64,000 bases of DNA from Acholoe squamosa (Eukaryota > Annelida > Polychaeta > Phyllodocida > Polynoidae), in the NCBI GenBank assembly GCA_949317995.1, contig OX439050.1, positions 50,965,777-51,029,776 on the forward strand, written 5' to 3'. Shown piece by piece: positions 10,916 to 20,984 of this stretch (position 1 is its first letter; the number at the start of each line of letters is the position of its first letter). A model generated the notes under the pieces. It searched no databases, was not told the origin of the DNA, and was given only the letters and a program-made list of their open reading frames with translations. Both the position numbers and the translations under genes were made by a program.

Positions 10916-12560
10916 TCCTGATACAGTGGAATGTTTAACTCGCCAGGAGAGGAGTTATTCGCTAATGAAACATGCGAGCGATAATGGGTGTATCCTCCAT
11001 AGCCTTAAGCATTGAGTCTTCGACACTCTCACTATATTGACAGTCCCCTAGGGTAGGTAGTGGGCGATCTGGGCCAGTCGTGCATAATTGCACGTGTTAA
11101 ATTTTTTGTACATACCATATCTATGCAAACATGCTCAAACCTGCACAGTAGACCAGTTTTAGAAGGCCGCCATCCACCTTAGCGAGCTTAGTTTTTCTGG
11201 TGCAAGCACATTTAAAGCTTTGTATAGTCTGGCTGGCTTAATTCGCTGACACAGGCACTTTGAAGGGTTTGGCTAACTAAGGCACGTTTAACGGCTCAGT
11301 TTCATGAACTCCATGGGTTTTGAATTAGAGCCAGTCTTTTATCAGTGCTCAGGGAATGGCATCTCAAAGATACTTTCCCAAAGTAATTACCCTGCAGATG
11401 GTGGTGCTAGCCGCAATACCCTCTCTTTGTCAACGGCCAAATTTGCATGACTGCTACATAGAGTTACCCATTGACTCAGTTGGTTCTACAGTACATTATG
11501 ATGAGCAGCTCACAATGTGTGCCTTTCACTATAGAGAGAGCAACTCATTGGAGGATGTCAGCATGGCATATGGTGGCGCCATCTGGTGCTAATGACGGTA
11601 AGTACTTCCGGTGAGTCAGGCAGTAGTCAGGGTTGGATCTAATTTAGATATTGGTCCACAACTAGATAAAGGCCCACATTGTGCCAAGGTGGAGACTAGT
11701 ATAGTTCTCACTAAACAAATATGGAAAAGACCATATTTTGCCAAGGTACCTGTGTCTGATTATAGCTTTCAGTGCACAAAGATAGAAAGGTCCATATTTT
11801 GACAGGTAGTGTCTGATGTAATTTTTAGTCCACAATATTCACTGTGCTTCACTGCAAGATATCAGTGCATGCGCAAGTCAGTGTCAAATTGCTCTCAATT
11901 GTATATTGCGAGTTGATACTTTTACATTGACAATTAACACGTACACCTTCACTTTCAAATGGTGCTGATAATGCAATTTGCTTTGACTTGATAATTGTGG
12001 GGAAATGACACCGGTCCTCTACTGTGCTTTGACAAACAAAGGGAGTTCCCTTTAAAATGACACTGATTCGCTCCTTTCCCGTTACTTAGTAGTGAATTCT
12101 TTGGAAATTAATGGATCTAGTCCTGTCTCGTCCTAAAATCTTGATTTTATAATTTTCTCTGGATCCTTCTCCTCCATTCCCATATGCTGATATTCAAATG
12201 GCATTCCCTCAACATGTTACCTACAGCCTTTAATATTAACGTCGGGAATTCCTATAAGGTGGAATTGGGCTTTAAAATTCAATGCACTTCAGTTTTCAAA
12301 AAGTATTAATCCTTCTTAGCCGTAAGGCGTTTTACTTTAGCAATTCCAGGGATGGTCAATTTGTTATACATCATTACTTACAGTTCACAATAAAGGAAGT
12401 TTCAATAACATCCCACTGTTTCTGAACAGTATGGAATAAGGTGTACAGTTAATTGATTTTGCAAGAGACCTGTATTCTATTAATATGCGATTATAGTTGA
12501 TAAAGTCTAGGCAGATAACGTGTAGTATATCATTGTACTATGATGAACCTGCCCATGCAA

Positions 12561-12699
12561 CAGTGGTGGATTTAGAGAGAAGGGGTGCACGTGACGGGCG
12601 CGCGGGCGTGCACCCCCCTTTTCCCCAGTGCTTAAGAGTTTAATTACACATTTTGGACCCCAAAATTTGCTCCTTTTCCAAATCCTGGATCCGCCAGTG
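12561..12699. mobile_element. hAT-type MITE, CAGTGGCGGATCC family
   Basis: It begins CAGTGGTGGATTTAG and ends CTGGATCCGCCAGTG, inverted ends typical of hAT miniature elements. The flanking 8-mers CCATGCAA and TCATGCAC match at six of eight positions, as expected for an old 8-bp duplication. The core is rich in G, C and CpG. A related, longer element lies at 45258-45639. Confidence 0.7.
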
Positions 12700-12784
12700 T
12701 CATGCACAACCCTCTAGCTGCTGCTAGTAAAATGGCTGCACCTTTACCAGTCCCTCAAATAACAAGCTAGAAGTATGACCCGCT

Positions 12785-13016
12785 ATGAATGGACTACCTC
12801 CAATCTGTGCACGATGGGGCAGTCAGCGACCACGCGCATTCAGGCAGCAGCACCAGCAGCACCACCACCACCACCCTGCACCACCACCATCACCCAGCAC
12901 CACCTCTGACACTGCCGGCCTGGAGACAACATGATAGAGCAGGCCAGGTCACACTGCCTCCTGCTGTCTATCTCTCTAACATCCTGGCCCAAGATGAGCT
13001 CCTCCATCCACCTTAG
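12785..13016 (+). CDS. Candidate exon, His/Thr/Ser-rich, unassigned
   Basis: The frame from ATG at 12789 runs 75 codons and has C/G-biased third positions, unlike the surrounding AT-rich DNA. It encodes a Ser/Thr tract followed by five histidines and a Pro-rich segment (around residues 18-40). It then reads LPPAVYLSNILAQDELLHPP before a stop. Low-complexity His/Thr stretches are common in metazoan regulatory proteins, but I recognise no domain. No strong splice donor closes the frame, and the CAC/ACC tract may simply be a microsatellite. It lies upstream of two other GC-rich islands (13.15 and 15.13 kb). Confidence 0.22.
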
Positions 13017-13147
13017 AGGTCTACCTAGTGAGCTGCTCCCATATATAGGGGCTGTGTAGAGTAAGTTGCAAGGGCTGTGTGACAGTGAGTGAGTGGGTGA
13101 CAGCAGTGACAGTCACCACCTGGCTCTGCACGCTAGGACTGCTACAG

Positions 13148-13195
13148 CGAGCAGCTCCCTGGCTGCCTGGACCCCGCCTACTGCAGCCAGCCACG
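13148..13195 (+). CDS. Candidate short exon, Cys-containing
   Basis: An AG acceptor at 13146-13147 (GCTACAG) and a GTGAGC donor at 13196 bound 48 bp. One frame, extended slightly upstream, reads DCYSEQLPGCLDPAYCSQPR. Its cysteine spacing is vaguely EGF-like, but it is too short for a family call. The acceptor lacks a long pyrimidine tract. This is a weak candidate. Confidence 0.14.
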
Positions 13196-14049
13196 GTGAG
13201 CAGCTCATGCTTAGCTGTCATACACACTGAGCTGCTCCCTCACTCCACTCTCTCTGTACTACTCACACCACTGCACGCCTGCTGGCTGCTCACACCACTA
13301 CACACACCATGGCCATGGGGCACTAGGTGAGGGACTCACACCTAAATAATCTAACCCACCCACTCAACAACACCTGGAGATACATACCCTGTGCATTCAC
13401 GCTGTAGGATCCATCTAAACCTGAGCTGCTTGGAACTGCTCCACATATCTATTTACACATGGTTATCTGCACTTGGAGCTGCTCAGTCCGTTAGGCACCT
13501 ATGTGATAACTCACTGACTCTTCTGGTAGAGCATAGGCCCCATAAGTTGTATATTACCCTCTACAAGGGGTAGCTCCTCTACCTATTCTGTTTAAACGAG
13601 AGCTTCTGAGTGTTTTACTGCACAGGCATGAAGCCATAACGACTAGAGCCTGGGATACGAGGATACAAGGTGCCCAGGGGGTATACATGTCACTGTGTGT
13701 AACACTAGAACACTGTATAGGACCTGGGGAACCTTTTAGTAAAGGGATGCACATAAACTGGAGGCCATACAGATCCAGCATTAGCTCTACCCTGGAGTGT
13801 AACAGGAGCCAGTAAAAGGGTAGGTGAGAGCAGAGATTGAGTTTCCTGTTGGCTCTTATACTGTATATATATATAGCATTCTATTGCAAACACCACGAGT
13901 GTGCATCACTCTATATGATCTACCAGATCGATATAGTAACAGTCTGCTAGTCTGGGTCTGCCTGGCCCTGACCTCCCAACTCTAGGTTATTACCATCAGG
14001 TATCTACCCATCCATCAGGACCAGGAGGGCTGTGGTGCCATGTGGTGTC

Positions 14050-14265
14050 AAAGGCTGAAACTAGTGTAGTTAAGCCTAGAGGGTAGGTCTAAAGCCATTG
14101 TAGCTAGGCCTAGAGGGCAAAGCTTAAGCCATTGTAGCTAGGCCTAGAGGGCAAAGCTTAAGCCATTGTAGCTAGGCCTAGAGGGCAAAGCTTAAGCCAT
14201 TGTAGATAGGCCTAGAGGGTAGGACTGAAAGCATTGTAACTTGGTATAGAGTGCAACACTGAAGT
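14050..14265. repeat. 34-bp tandem repeat, about six units
   Basis: Units contain AAGCCATTGTAGCTAGGCCT followed by AGAGGGCAAAGCTT. Three central units are identical and the outer ones decay (AGAGGGTAGG and GATAGG variants). This suggests recent expansion from the middle. Confidence 0.93.
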
Positions 14266-15134
14266 AATATAACTGCTGGTCAAGGCCAAATACTCTTAAT
14301 AACAGACCATAGGAGGCCACAAATTGTAAGTGATAGCAGTGAACTTAATTCACAGGAACAGAACTCTACATACAGACGTCCAAGCCTGTCAGGATTACAA
14401 TCACCATCAGTGGATTACCAAAGCTTTCAGCAACCAAGGCTGGTTTATAAGCCGGTCTAACAGTGTGCCACTGCCTGTAATCAGGCATAATCTCAGACTC
14501 TATACCCTGGATGCAGTAGGATCTGAACTGTAAATGACCTCACCACTAACTCTTCTGTACGCTGCTCTGTAAAACAGTGTGCCAACACTCGCAGTCTCAA
14601 AATAACCCCCACTTGTGCTACTCTAGGTACTATTAGGCTTTCACTGCAAGGGGCAGTGTCTCTGTTCAAGAATATTTGTGGGAAGACTTACTAGGGGCTA
14701 AATATGGCCATAGCTGTAGAGGGACTACTGTATTCACTCTTGCCACCAAAACACCTATGAGAGAAAGATATCAAAGATTACCTGGCCTGCTGCATGGTTG
14801 TGTCTACCTGTGTCAGACTCTGAACATCATCACAATAGGTTGCTCTGAAAAGAACCCAAACAAACTTGTAATATCTTGCTGAACACCAAAAATTAATGCA
14901 ATTCCAAGGTCATGAATGTAAGACATAGACAGGACCTGAATGAGTCTATACACTTTAAACAAAGTCTATAAAAGAACAACAGCCAGTGAGAACCAGAGAT
15001 CTGAGAGTGGTAGTGAGCAGTAAGTGAGCAGGTTGTAGAGTTGCTCGTCATGCTGAGTGTAGAGGCTACAGGGTGAGGAGGAGGAGGAGTGGACAGTAGC
15101 AGTGTGCTGCAGCAGGTGTCAAGGTGTGCTGCAG

Positions 15135-15210
15135 GTGAGGGCCGTGTGGTGCTGCTCACTGAAACCAACCCCTGGGGGCGGACAGGCATGTACCAGCCTG
15201 TGGAGTACCG
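15135..15210 (+). CDS. Candidate exon with GTAGGT donor
   Basis: After GTGTGCTGCAG the sequence can be read as GEGRVVLLTETNPWGRTGMY followed by QPVEYR. It ends at a good donor, CCG then GTAGGT (15211). The frame is closed by TGA near 15074 and no strong pyrimidine tract precedes the acceptor. The minus strand is also open (a Ser/Thr/Pro-rich 98-codon frame at 14893-15189) with a pyrimidine-rich acceptor at CCGCCCCCAG. The coding strand is therefore ambiguous and no family is recognised. Confidence 0.2.
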
Positions 15211-15260
15211 GTAGGTGCCACTACCATGAGCTGCTCCTTTAAACTAAACCCTTTAAAGCG

Positions 15261-15376
15261 GGTATTCTATTTCAGTCGGTCAGGTGAATTTGTGCTACTC
15301 CAATTATTTTTAATAATGTAAAAGTTAAGAAAAAAAATCAGTCAGATTAGCGAAAATTCGCCTGACCGACAGGAGT
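15261..15376. mobile_element. Foldback element, GTCGGTCAGG family
   Basis: The arm GTCGGTCAGGTGAATT (15275-15290) pairs with AATTCGCCTGACCGAC (15355-15370), with one mismatch. The loop contains an A-rich tract. The arrangement and the GGTATTC outer motif resemble the element at 32639-32760. Confidence 0.6.
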
Positions 15377-15379
15377 ACA

Positions 15380-15850
15380 TCATGCCCATTGGTTGGCATG
15401 ATGCACCAATGATGTGCTGGCGAGTCTGCTCGCCAGCACTTCATCGAAGCACCATGATGACCCTGCGAGACTGTATCAATCCCGGTAGGGTCCATGTGGC
15501 ACATGAATGTAGCCCTGGCGCGTTACTCACAAGGGCTGCATTTATGTATCATGAGGACCAATGGGCATAATGCATTAATCCATTAGCGGCCCTTAAAGAT
15601 TAAATGGCTGCATGCTGCTTGAATTCAATATTTTGGTCATTAAGGTGCATGAATGTATTGGGGAGGTTACTTACCAAGACTGCACTGCATTCATGCATCA
15701 TGCCCACCCCATACGAGTTGATACACTCCCTACAGGTGAGCATGATGCACCAATGCAGTGTGAGCGAGTAGACTCGCGGGCGAGTAGACTCGCAAGCACT
15801 GCTTCCCATTCATCATAATGACCAGGGAACTTAAACCTGGAGGCATCATG
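15380..15850. mobile_element. CATGATGCA-rich foldback elements, two adjacent copies
   Basis: Two neighbouring segments are dominated by CATGATGCA, GATGCACCAATG and matching inverse strings. They also carry internal hairpins such as GGCGAGTCTGCTCGCC (15419-15434). The first ends GCGGCCCTTAAAGATTAA and the second starts immediately after. Relatives occur at 54565 and, decayed, at 41345 and 31850. All share the GGCACT and CCCTTAAAGGGTTA edge motifs. No coding capacity. Confidence 0.6.
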
Positions 15851-15859
15851 TGGCATTAA

Positions 15860-16770
15860 CTGCTCTTTTACTGCTGGCAACAATTTGAAAAGTGACACTG
15901 TAACAGGCATTGAATAACAAAATTTCTACATTTCCAAATGAGCAAAATATTTCAGCTGTGAGAAACACTGAGAAATTGATACAATGAGAAATTGATTTGG
16001 TGGACCCTTGGCTTATGGCAACCTGTTAACTCCGTATGGGCAGCAGATCCAGGGCAGCATAGTGAAGTTACATGTTCAGAACAGTTCTTGTTTAAAGTGC
16101 CCTTAAATGGGTAAGTTGTGTGGATGAGGGAGTGGATGGCTGTGAACAGGAATGGGGTGGATGTGTGTGTGTGTAGATTGGGGAGCAGGTGGACAGCAGA
16201 TATTAGTATCCCAAGCCCCACTAGAAGGCATGGTGAAGACCATGGTATGTTAGAGGCTGTTTGCCAAGCTGAAGGTATAAGAATACTTGGGCTTACTTTG
16301 ACCTTTCACTAATCTCCTGGTTCCTATGGGATTCTTGTTCATTTTAATCATGGGGCACCGCCACTACAATTTTCTGAGTGTACCACAACCATGCAGTGAT
16401 CGAGGGGTTCACAAAGGGGTAGACCACCCGCTTCTCACTCTGGTCTGGTATTTCTCTTCTTTTTCTCTCTCAACATCAAGCTTTAAAAGTAGAAATTAAC
16501 CCCCCCCCTTCCCCATGTAACGCAACCTACATACCAGGACCCCCCACCACCCTTCCCATATTTGGCAGGCAGTGAGTCATGGGCAGATACTAGGCAGGTG
16601 TAAATTGTGTATGTTTATGGATGAGGCTATTCTCTCCTCAGCCTCCCCCAGTCTGTCCTCATCAATAATAAACATGCATGTGACGACTGTATATAGAGAG
16701 TGTATTCAGACTCTTTCCATATTTTTTATACAATGTGTTCAATACATCAGTATAGCTGAGACAAATTGCA
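15860..16770. other. Non-coding DNA, no feature seen
   Basis: Open frames here (89, 64 and 111 codons) lack recognisable content. A C-rich run at 16501 is the only compositional oddity. Confidence 0.45.
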
Positions 16771-16774
16771 ACAG

Positions 16775-16850
16775 TATTCCAGATTGCAATGATAGATATC
16801 GTTGCGGTCTCATAGGAGATGCGCATGCGCAGATCCATAGATCTCAGACT
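16775..16850. repeat. Left terminal hairpin module
   Basis: GCAATGA and TCGTTGC form a 7-bp stem with one G-T pair (16786-16806). GCGGTCTCATAGGAG and GCGCATGCGC follow (an NRF-1-like palindrome at 16821-16830), then AGATCCATAGATCTCAGAC. It matches, inverted, parts of 27874-27917 and 28221-28275. Confidence 0.6.
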
Positions 16851-16859
16851 GCTGTGTAT

Positions 16860-17930
16860 TTCCATAGGAGGAAGACGTCTCGCAATTTGACTTACAATTT
16901 CGAGTGAGTTTTAGCAATTTCACTATACTTCCATTTTTCATATCTGATTTTATTGTTTTTGGGGGGTTAATTTGCCTTAAAAGTTAAAATTAGGCTTCTT
17001 TAGGCTTAATTTTCTCATTTTTGTACCGATCTCTGCTTTCCCGCCGTTAGGGAAAAGCAGTTTTGGATTTTCCGGATCGGTCTACTTTTGGGCGAGTTTT
17101 CTCACCTTTCTGCTATTATTAAAGAGTAATCCTTTAATATATTGTTAATTTCCACTGTTTTGTATAATTTCTCGTCTTATTTTGACAGAAAAACAAAATT
17201 TGTCTCCTTTTACGACATCAATAATTAGGTAGAACCAGTTGGCGGCAAAATCCTCGGCCATTTCCCGTTCGGCGCCGAACGGATTACTTGTCTCGGCTCG
17301 CCGTTCTTTCGGCTATATATTGTTGATTTGGTCCTAATGGAGACGGAATTTCTTTAAAACTGTGAGATTATATCCTCTTTTAACCGTTTTTACACTTGGT
17401 TAATGTCCTTTTTACTTGTATTGTGTGTGATGTTGTGTTTGTTTTGGGTGATAATGGAGGTAGTTCCCATAGACCCAGGCCTGTACTGTCACTCTAGTGC
17501 CAGTCTGCCTGCTGGGGTGGTGGTTGAGGTTTCTACCTCCACACCCCTGCTTAGGGTAACTTAGGAGGACTTCTGCTTCCTTTTTACCTGTCTACCTTTT
17601 TATCCCCAAAACTAACTAACGTCAATTTTAGGCTTGTGATCTGACGCTTTGATTGACACTTGATGTTTGTCAATTTACCCATAGGTTCTTGATCTGGAAC
17701 CTCAGTTGACATCATCAAACGAAATATTTTTAGTAGACCTTTGCACTGGTTAGATTGTCACAGATATGACTCTTGATGGAGTTCAGTCTGTTGACCCACC
17801 TGGCTATGTTCTGAGCTGGTGGACTTAACCTATGGTATATTAAAATTATTTTGTGCCTGATACACTTAAAAGTCGGACCGCTGCAGGTCTCCACATTAAT
17901 TTCTGATGAAATGAAGTGGCACTTCTGATG
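16860..17930. other. Non-coding interior of composite region
   Basis: There is no open frame of note. CpG-containing segments near 17240-17320 (CGGCGCCGAACGG) contrast with the AT-rich surroundings. The ATGAAATGAAGTGGCACTT motif is directly repeated at 17907-17950. Confidence 0.4.
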
Positions 17931-18262
17931 AAATGAAGTGGCACTTGGCTGTACAGATAGGCCACTGTTATAGAATTTGGGTACAATTCTTAAACAAGTG
18001 ACTCCCTTCGTAACTGTCTGGACCTGCGGTGGGACTTTTTACTGGAGTTGGGTGTAAGATGACCTTGACACCCCAGAGTTGTGGCCCCCCGGCACAATAC
18101 TGGCAAGCTGTTTTCAATCAGTGGTTCGATTTTCTACCATTTTTGCTGATTATTTTTAACCTGTCTCCCTGGGGAGGGCAGAAGTCTTAAGAACGGTGTC
18201 TAAACACAGCTGTATAGGTTGATACTTGTAAATCTGTTTTTTTACCTATACCTTATGCTGAA

Positions 18263-18285
18263 AAATTTCTCATCTAGAGAAATTT
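18263..18285. repeat. Stem-loop D, copy 1
   Basis: AAATTTCTC and GAGAAATTT form a 9-bp stem with a five-base loop (ATCTA). It directly follows ACCTATACCTTATGCTG. Confidence 0.7.
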
Positions 18286-18392
18286 GAAAGACTAGCCTCC
18301 TCGCAGAGGGCAGATTGTCTTATTGATGACTGTCTTTTGGCTGTCTAGGTTGTGAATTGCTAATTCAGTTTTACCTATACCTTATGCCGAAA

Positions 18393-18415
18393 AAATTTCT
18401 CAGTTGGAGAAATTT
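18393..18415. repeat. Stem-loop D, copy 2
   Basis: This is the same 9-bp stem as the copy at 18263, with an unrelated loop (AGTTG). It is followed by a second hairpin, CTGCCTCCCCAGGGAGGGCA. Confidence 0.7.
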
Positions 18416-19312
18416 ATGACCTGCCTCCCCAGGGAGGGCAAGCTTGGCTTTTTAGGCCTTTAGACTGTGATATACCTAAAGATTAACAAGCCTGTTAATT
18501 CTTAATTAAAATGAGTCAGAGAATCGCTTGAGACCCTTACCTTATGCCGAAAAATTTCAAAAAAGCTTACTTAGGGTTGAGTGAGATTGTGAAATCACAA
18601 TTTCCTTTACCTTTGCCTTAATTTCTCTGACTGTACAGAGGCACAGGCTAGGTTGATCACCTCTTGTTGGTTGACTTCAAACTGATACACTATAAGTGAA
18701 GATAAAGTTATTTTTAATCTGCTGAACTTTCCTACTCATGTGTTTCACCTAAGATTGGTGATAAAAATGAGTTGTGTTTTCAGTTTACACCAATAAATGT
18801 CTTTTGGGAGCTGTTAGCTATAGAATCTGGAAAAGATTCGTTACAGTAAAAAAAAAAAATTTCACTGTGGTGAAAAAATTTCCAGACATTTTAAGATTGA
18901 TTGTAAGATAGGGTCTATGGCCTTATCATGTCACAAAAGTTAAGTAAAGTTGAGCAGGTTAGACACACCAAAAATACAGCTCAGTCTGTGCTTGCGCTAC
19001 AAATAGACCACTGTTTTTAGAATTTGGGTAAAATTCTAAACAGTGACTCCAGTGTAACTTTCCAGACCTGCAGTGGGACTTGTTACTGGAGTAAAGTGTA
19101 AGATGACTTTGACACCACCAGAGTTGTGACCTGCTGGCACAACACTGGCAAGCTGATCTTTAATCAGCATGTCAAATTTCTCTATGCTACCTTTGTGGTG
19201 AGAATGATAGAGAAAAAATTTGATCTGTCCCTCTGGTGAGGGCAGAATTCTTAATAAGTTGTCTAAATCAATGTGATTTAAACAATTAAATTTACCTATA
19301 CCTTATGCCAAA

Positions 19313-19332
19313 AAATTTCTATGGAGAAATTT
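19313..19332. repeat. Stem-loop D, shortened copy
   Basis: AAATTTCT pairs with AGAAATTT across a four-base loop. ACCTATACCTTATGCC lies upstream, and a CTGCCTCACC...GGGAGGGCAG hairpin follows. Confidence 0.65.
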
Positions 19333-19727
19333 ATGACCTGCCTCACCTGGGAGGGCAGCTTTACCTTTTTGCTCGGCATGTTGCCAATAACTGATAAGCT
19401 GCCTTGTAGTAATTTTGGGCTGTAGAGTGAGGTGACTGTTGTAGAATTATTGGTAAATTCTAAACAGGGACTCCTGTAAAACTGCCCGTACTTGCAATGG
19501 GACTTGTTACTGGAGCTGGATGCTAAGATGAACTTGACACCTCCAGAGCTGTGGCCTTTGGCACAGCACTAGTAATGCTGGTCTAATAGACCCGCAGTTG
19601 AATTCATCTCCTCTACCATTTACGGAAAAATGATTCTTGACTTGCTTCTCTAATGAGGGCAGAGGTCTTAAGAAACGGTGTAGGTAGTGTTTTTGCAAAA
19701 TCGAAATATCCTTACCGTATGGCACAA

Positions 19728-19752
19728 AAATTTCACAACCCTGGTGAAATTT
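19728..19752. repeat. Stem-loop D, compensated variant
   Basis: AAATTTCAC pairs with GTGAAATTT. Relative to the other copies, TCTC/GAGA has become TCAC/GTGA, so the middle pair has switched from T-A to A-T and stayed paired. Confidence 0.7.
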
Positions 19753-20003
19753 GTTTTAATGCAAGAGCTAAGACTCTTGTTTATAGTCTTGGTTGACTTT
19801 GTTAATGAAATTAAATTTGAATACTGAGTTTGTCACTGATGTAGTTTCATAACGGAGACTATCAGTTGATCCACCTTGCTATTTTAAAGGTGGTAGACAT
19901 AACTTTTGGTATTTTAACTAATTAATTTCTTACCTAATTCACCAATAAAGCAGACCCACTGCAATATCTCGGAGTCGATTGAAGATGTGTCAGGCTAATC
20001 ATT

Positions 20004-20029
20004 TATACCAAATACAGAAGTTTGGTATA
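20004..20029. repeat. Stem-loop A, copy 4 (replaced stem)
   Basis: TATACCAAA and TTTGGTATA form a perfect 9-bp stem around eight bases. It occupies the place where other copies have AGAATTT...AAATTCT (17972, 19019 and 19443), so the pairing is kept with entirely different bases. Confidence 0.6.
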
Positions 20030-20984
20030 AGTCTCAATCTCCTTTTTGTAACTGTCCAGACCTGTGATAGGACTTGTTACTAGAGTTTGTGTGTAAGATG
20101 AACTCAGCACCACCAGAGATGTGGCTCCCTGGCACAACACTGGCAAGCTGATCTTCGAATCAGCATTTAGGATATGTCTGGTGTACATGGTGTATAAGAC
20201 TGTATGCAGTATCAGTGTTACTGCTTGTGCTGGTATAAACAGCATTACGGTTAATTTTGTACAACATACAACATATATGATACTTGTGTTGTACTAGCTA
20301 TTGTAGCTGATTATGCTAGATAACATAGGTAGCCTGTTTATGACAAGTAAATATGTCAACCTGCTGATGAGGTACAATATGTCCAGATTCTAGGTCAAAA
20401 TTGTACAAACTTGTGGGTCCAATAAACTAGCTTCTTAGCTATTTATTTGGGCAGCTTATTGCCGTTCATTCTTAGGAATGAACGGCTATAGGAGGGGACC
20501 CATTCTTAAATACAAGCTCTCATAGTGGTGCTTCCTCGCTCTCCATGTATAATCCTGTCATAGGTACAGTATTGAGTATGCCTATACCTGGATTAAAATC
20601 TGCAAATCAGTCAAGCATAGAAGTGGTGGCAGTGGTGGTGTTGGTGGACCTGTTATTGTAGACCCTGGGGACAGAGTGGTGGTAGCCCTGGACACCTCAG
20701 GCAGAGCCATGGTATATAGTATATATACCCCCCCCCCCCCACCCACCTCTGAATAGTGGTGGTGGCTGTGCTCCTTTGGTGGCCCCATACCTGCCTGCCA
20801 CCACCTCCCCCAGCACCATGTGGTTCTCTTCTGATGGTGGTGCATTTCTTAGCACCACTGACTATTAACCCACTAAAGGCCACCTACATGTATATTTATG
20901 TATACATGTACACATAAGTATGATGCACTTTTTTAGGAGTTTTAAGTGGCGTGGCATTGGATTATTTGGAGTCTTGGGACCGTT

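Larger units (their letters stand above)
17960..20170. repeat. Diverged tandem units built of conserved stem-loops
   Basis: Four diverged copies (starting near 17960, 19010, 19430 and 19995) share an ordered set of inverted repeats. First is AGAATTT...AAATTCT, then ACTCC..GTAAC...GTTAC.GGAGT, then AAGATGAACTTGACACC, then GCTGAT...ATCAGC. Between them, blocks led by ACCTATACCTTATGCCGAAA carry AAATTTCTC...GAGAAATTT followed by CCTGCCTC...GAGGGCAG. Stems persist while loops and some paired bases change. There is no open frame. The function is unknown: it may be a structured RNA or subterminal sequence of a transposon. Confidence 0.6.

Noticed and set aside
11356..11592. 78-codon frame beginning like a signal peptide, near a GTAAGT donor at 11596
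   Set aside because: The frame hits a stop just before the donor, so the splice site and frame are incompatible. No recognisable domain.
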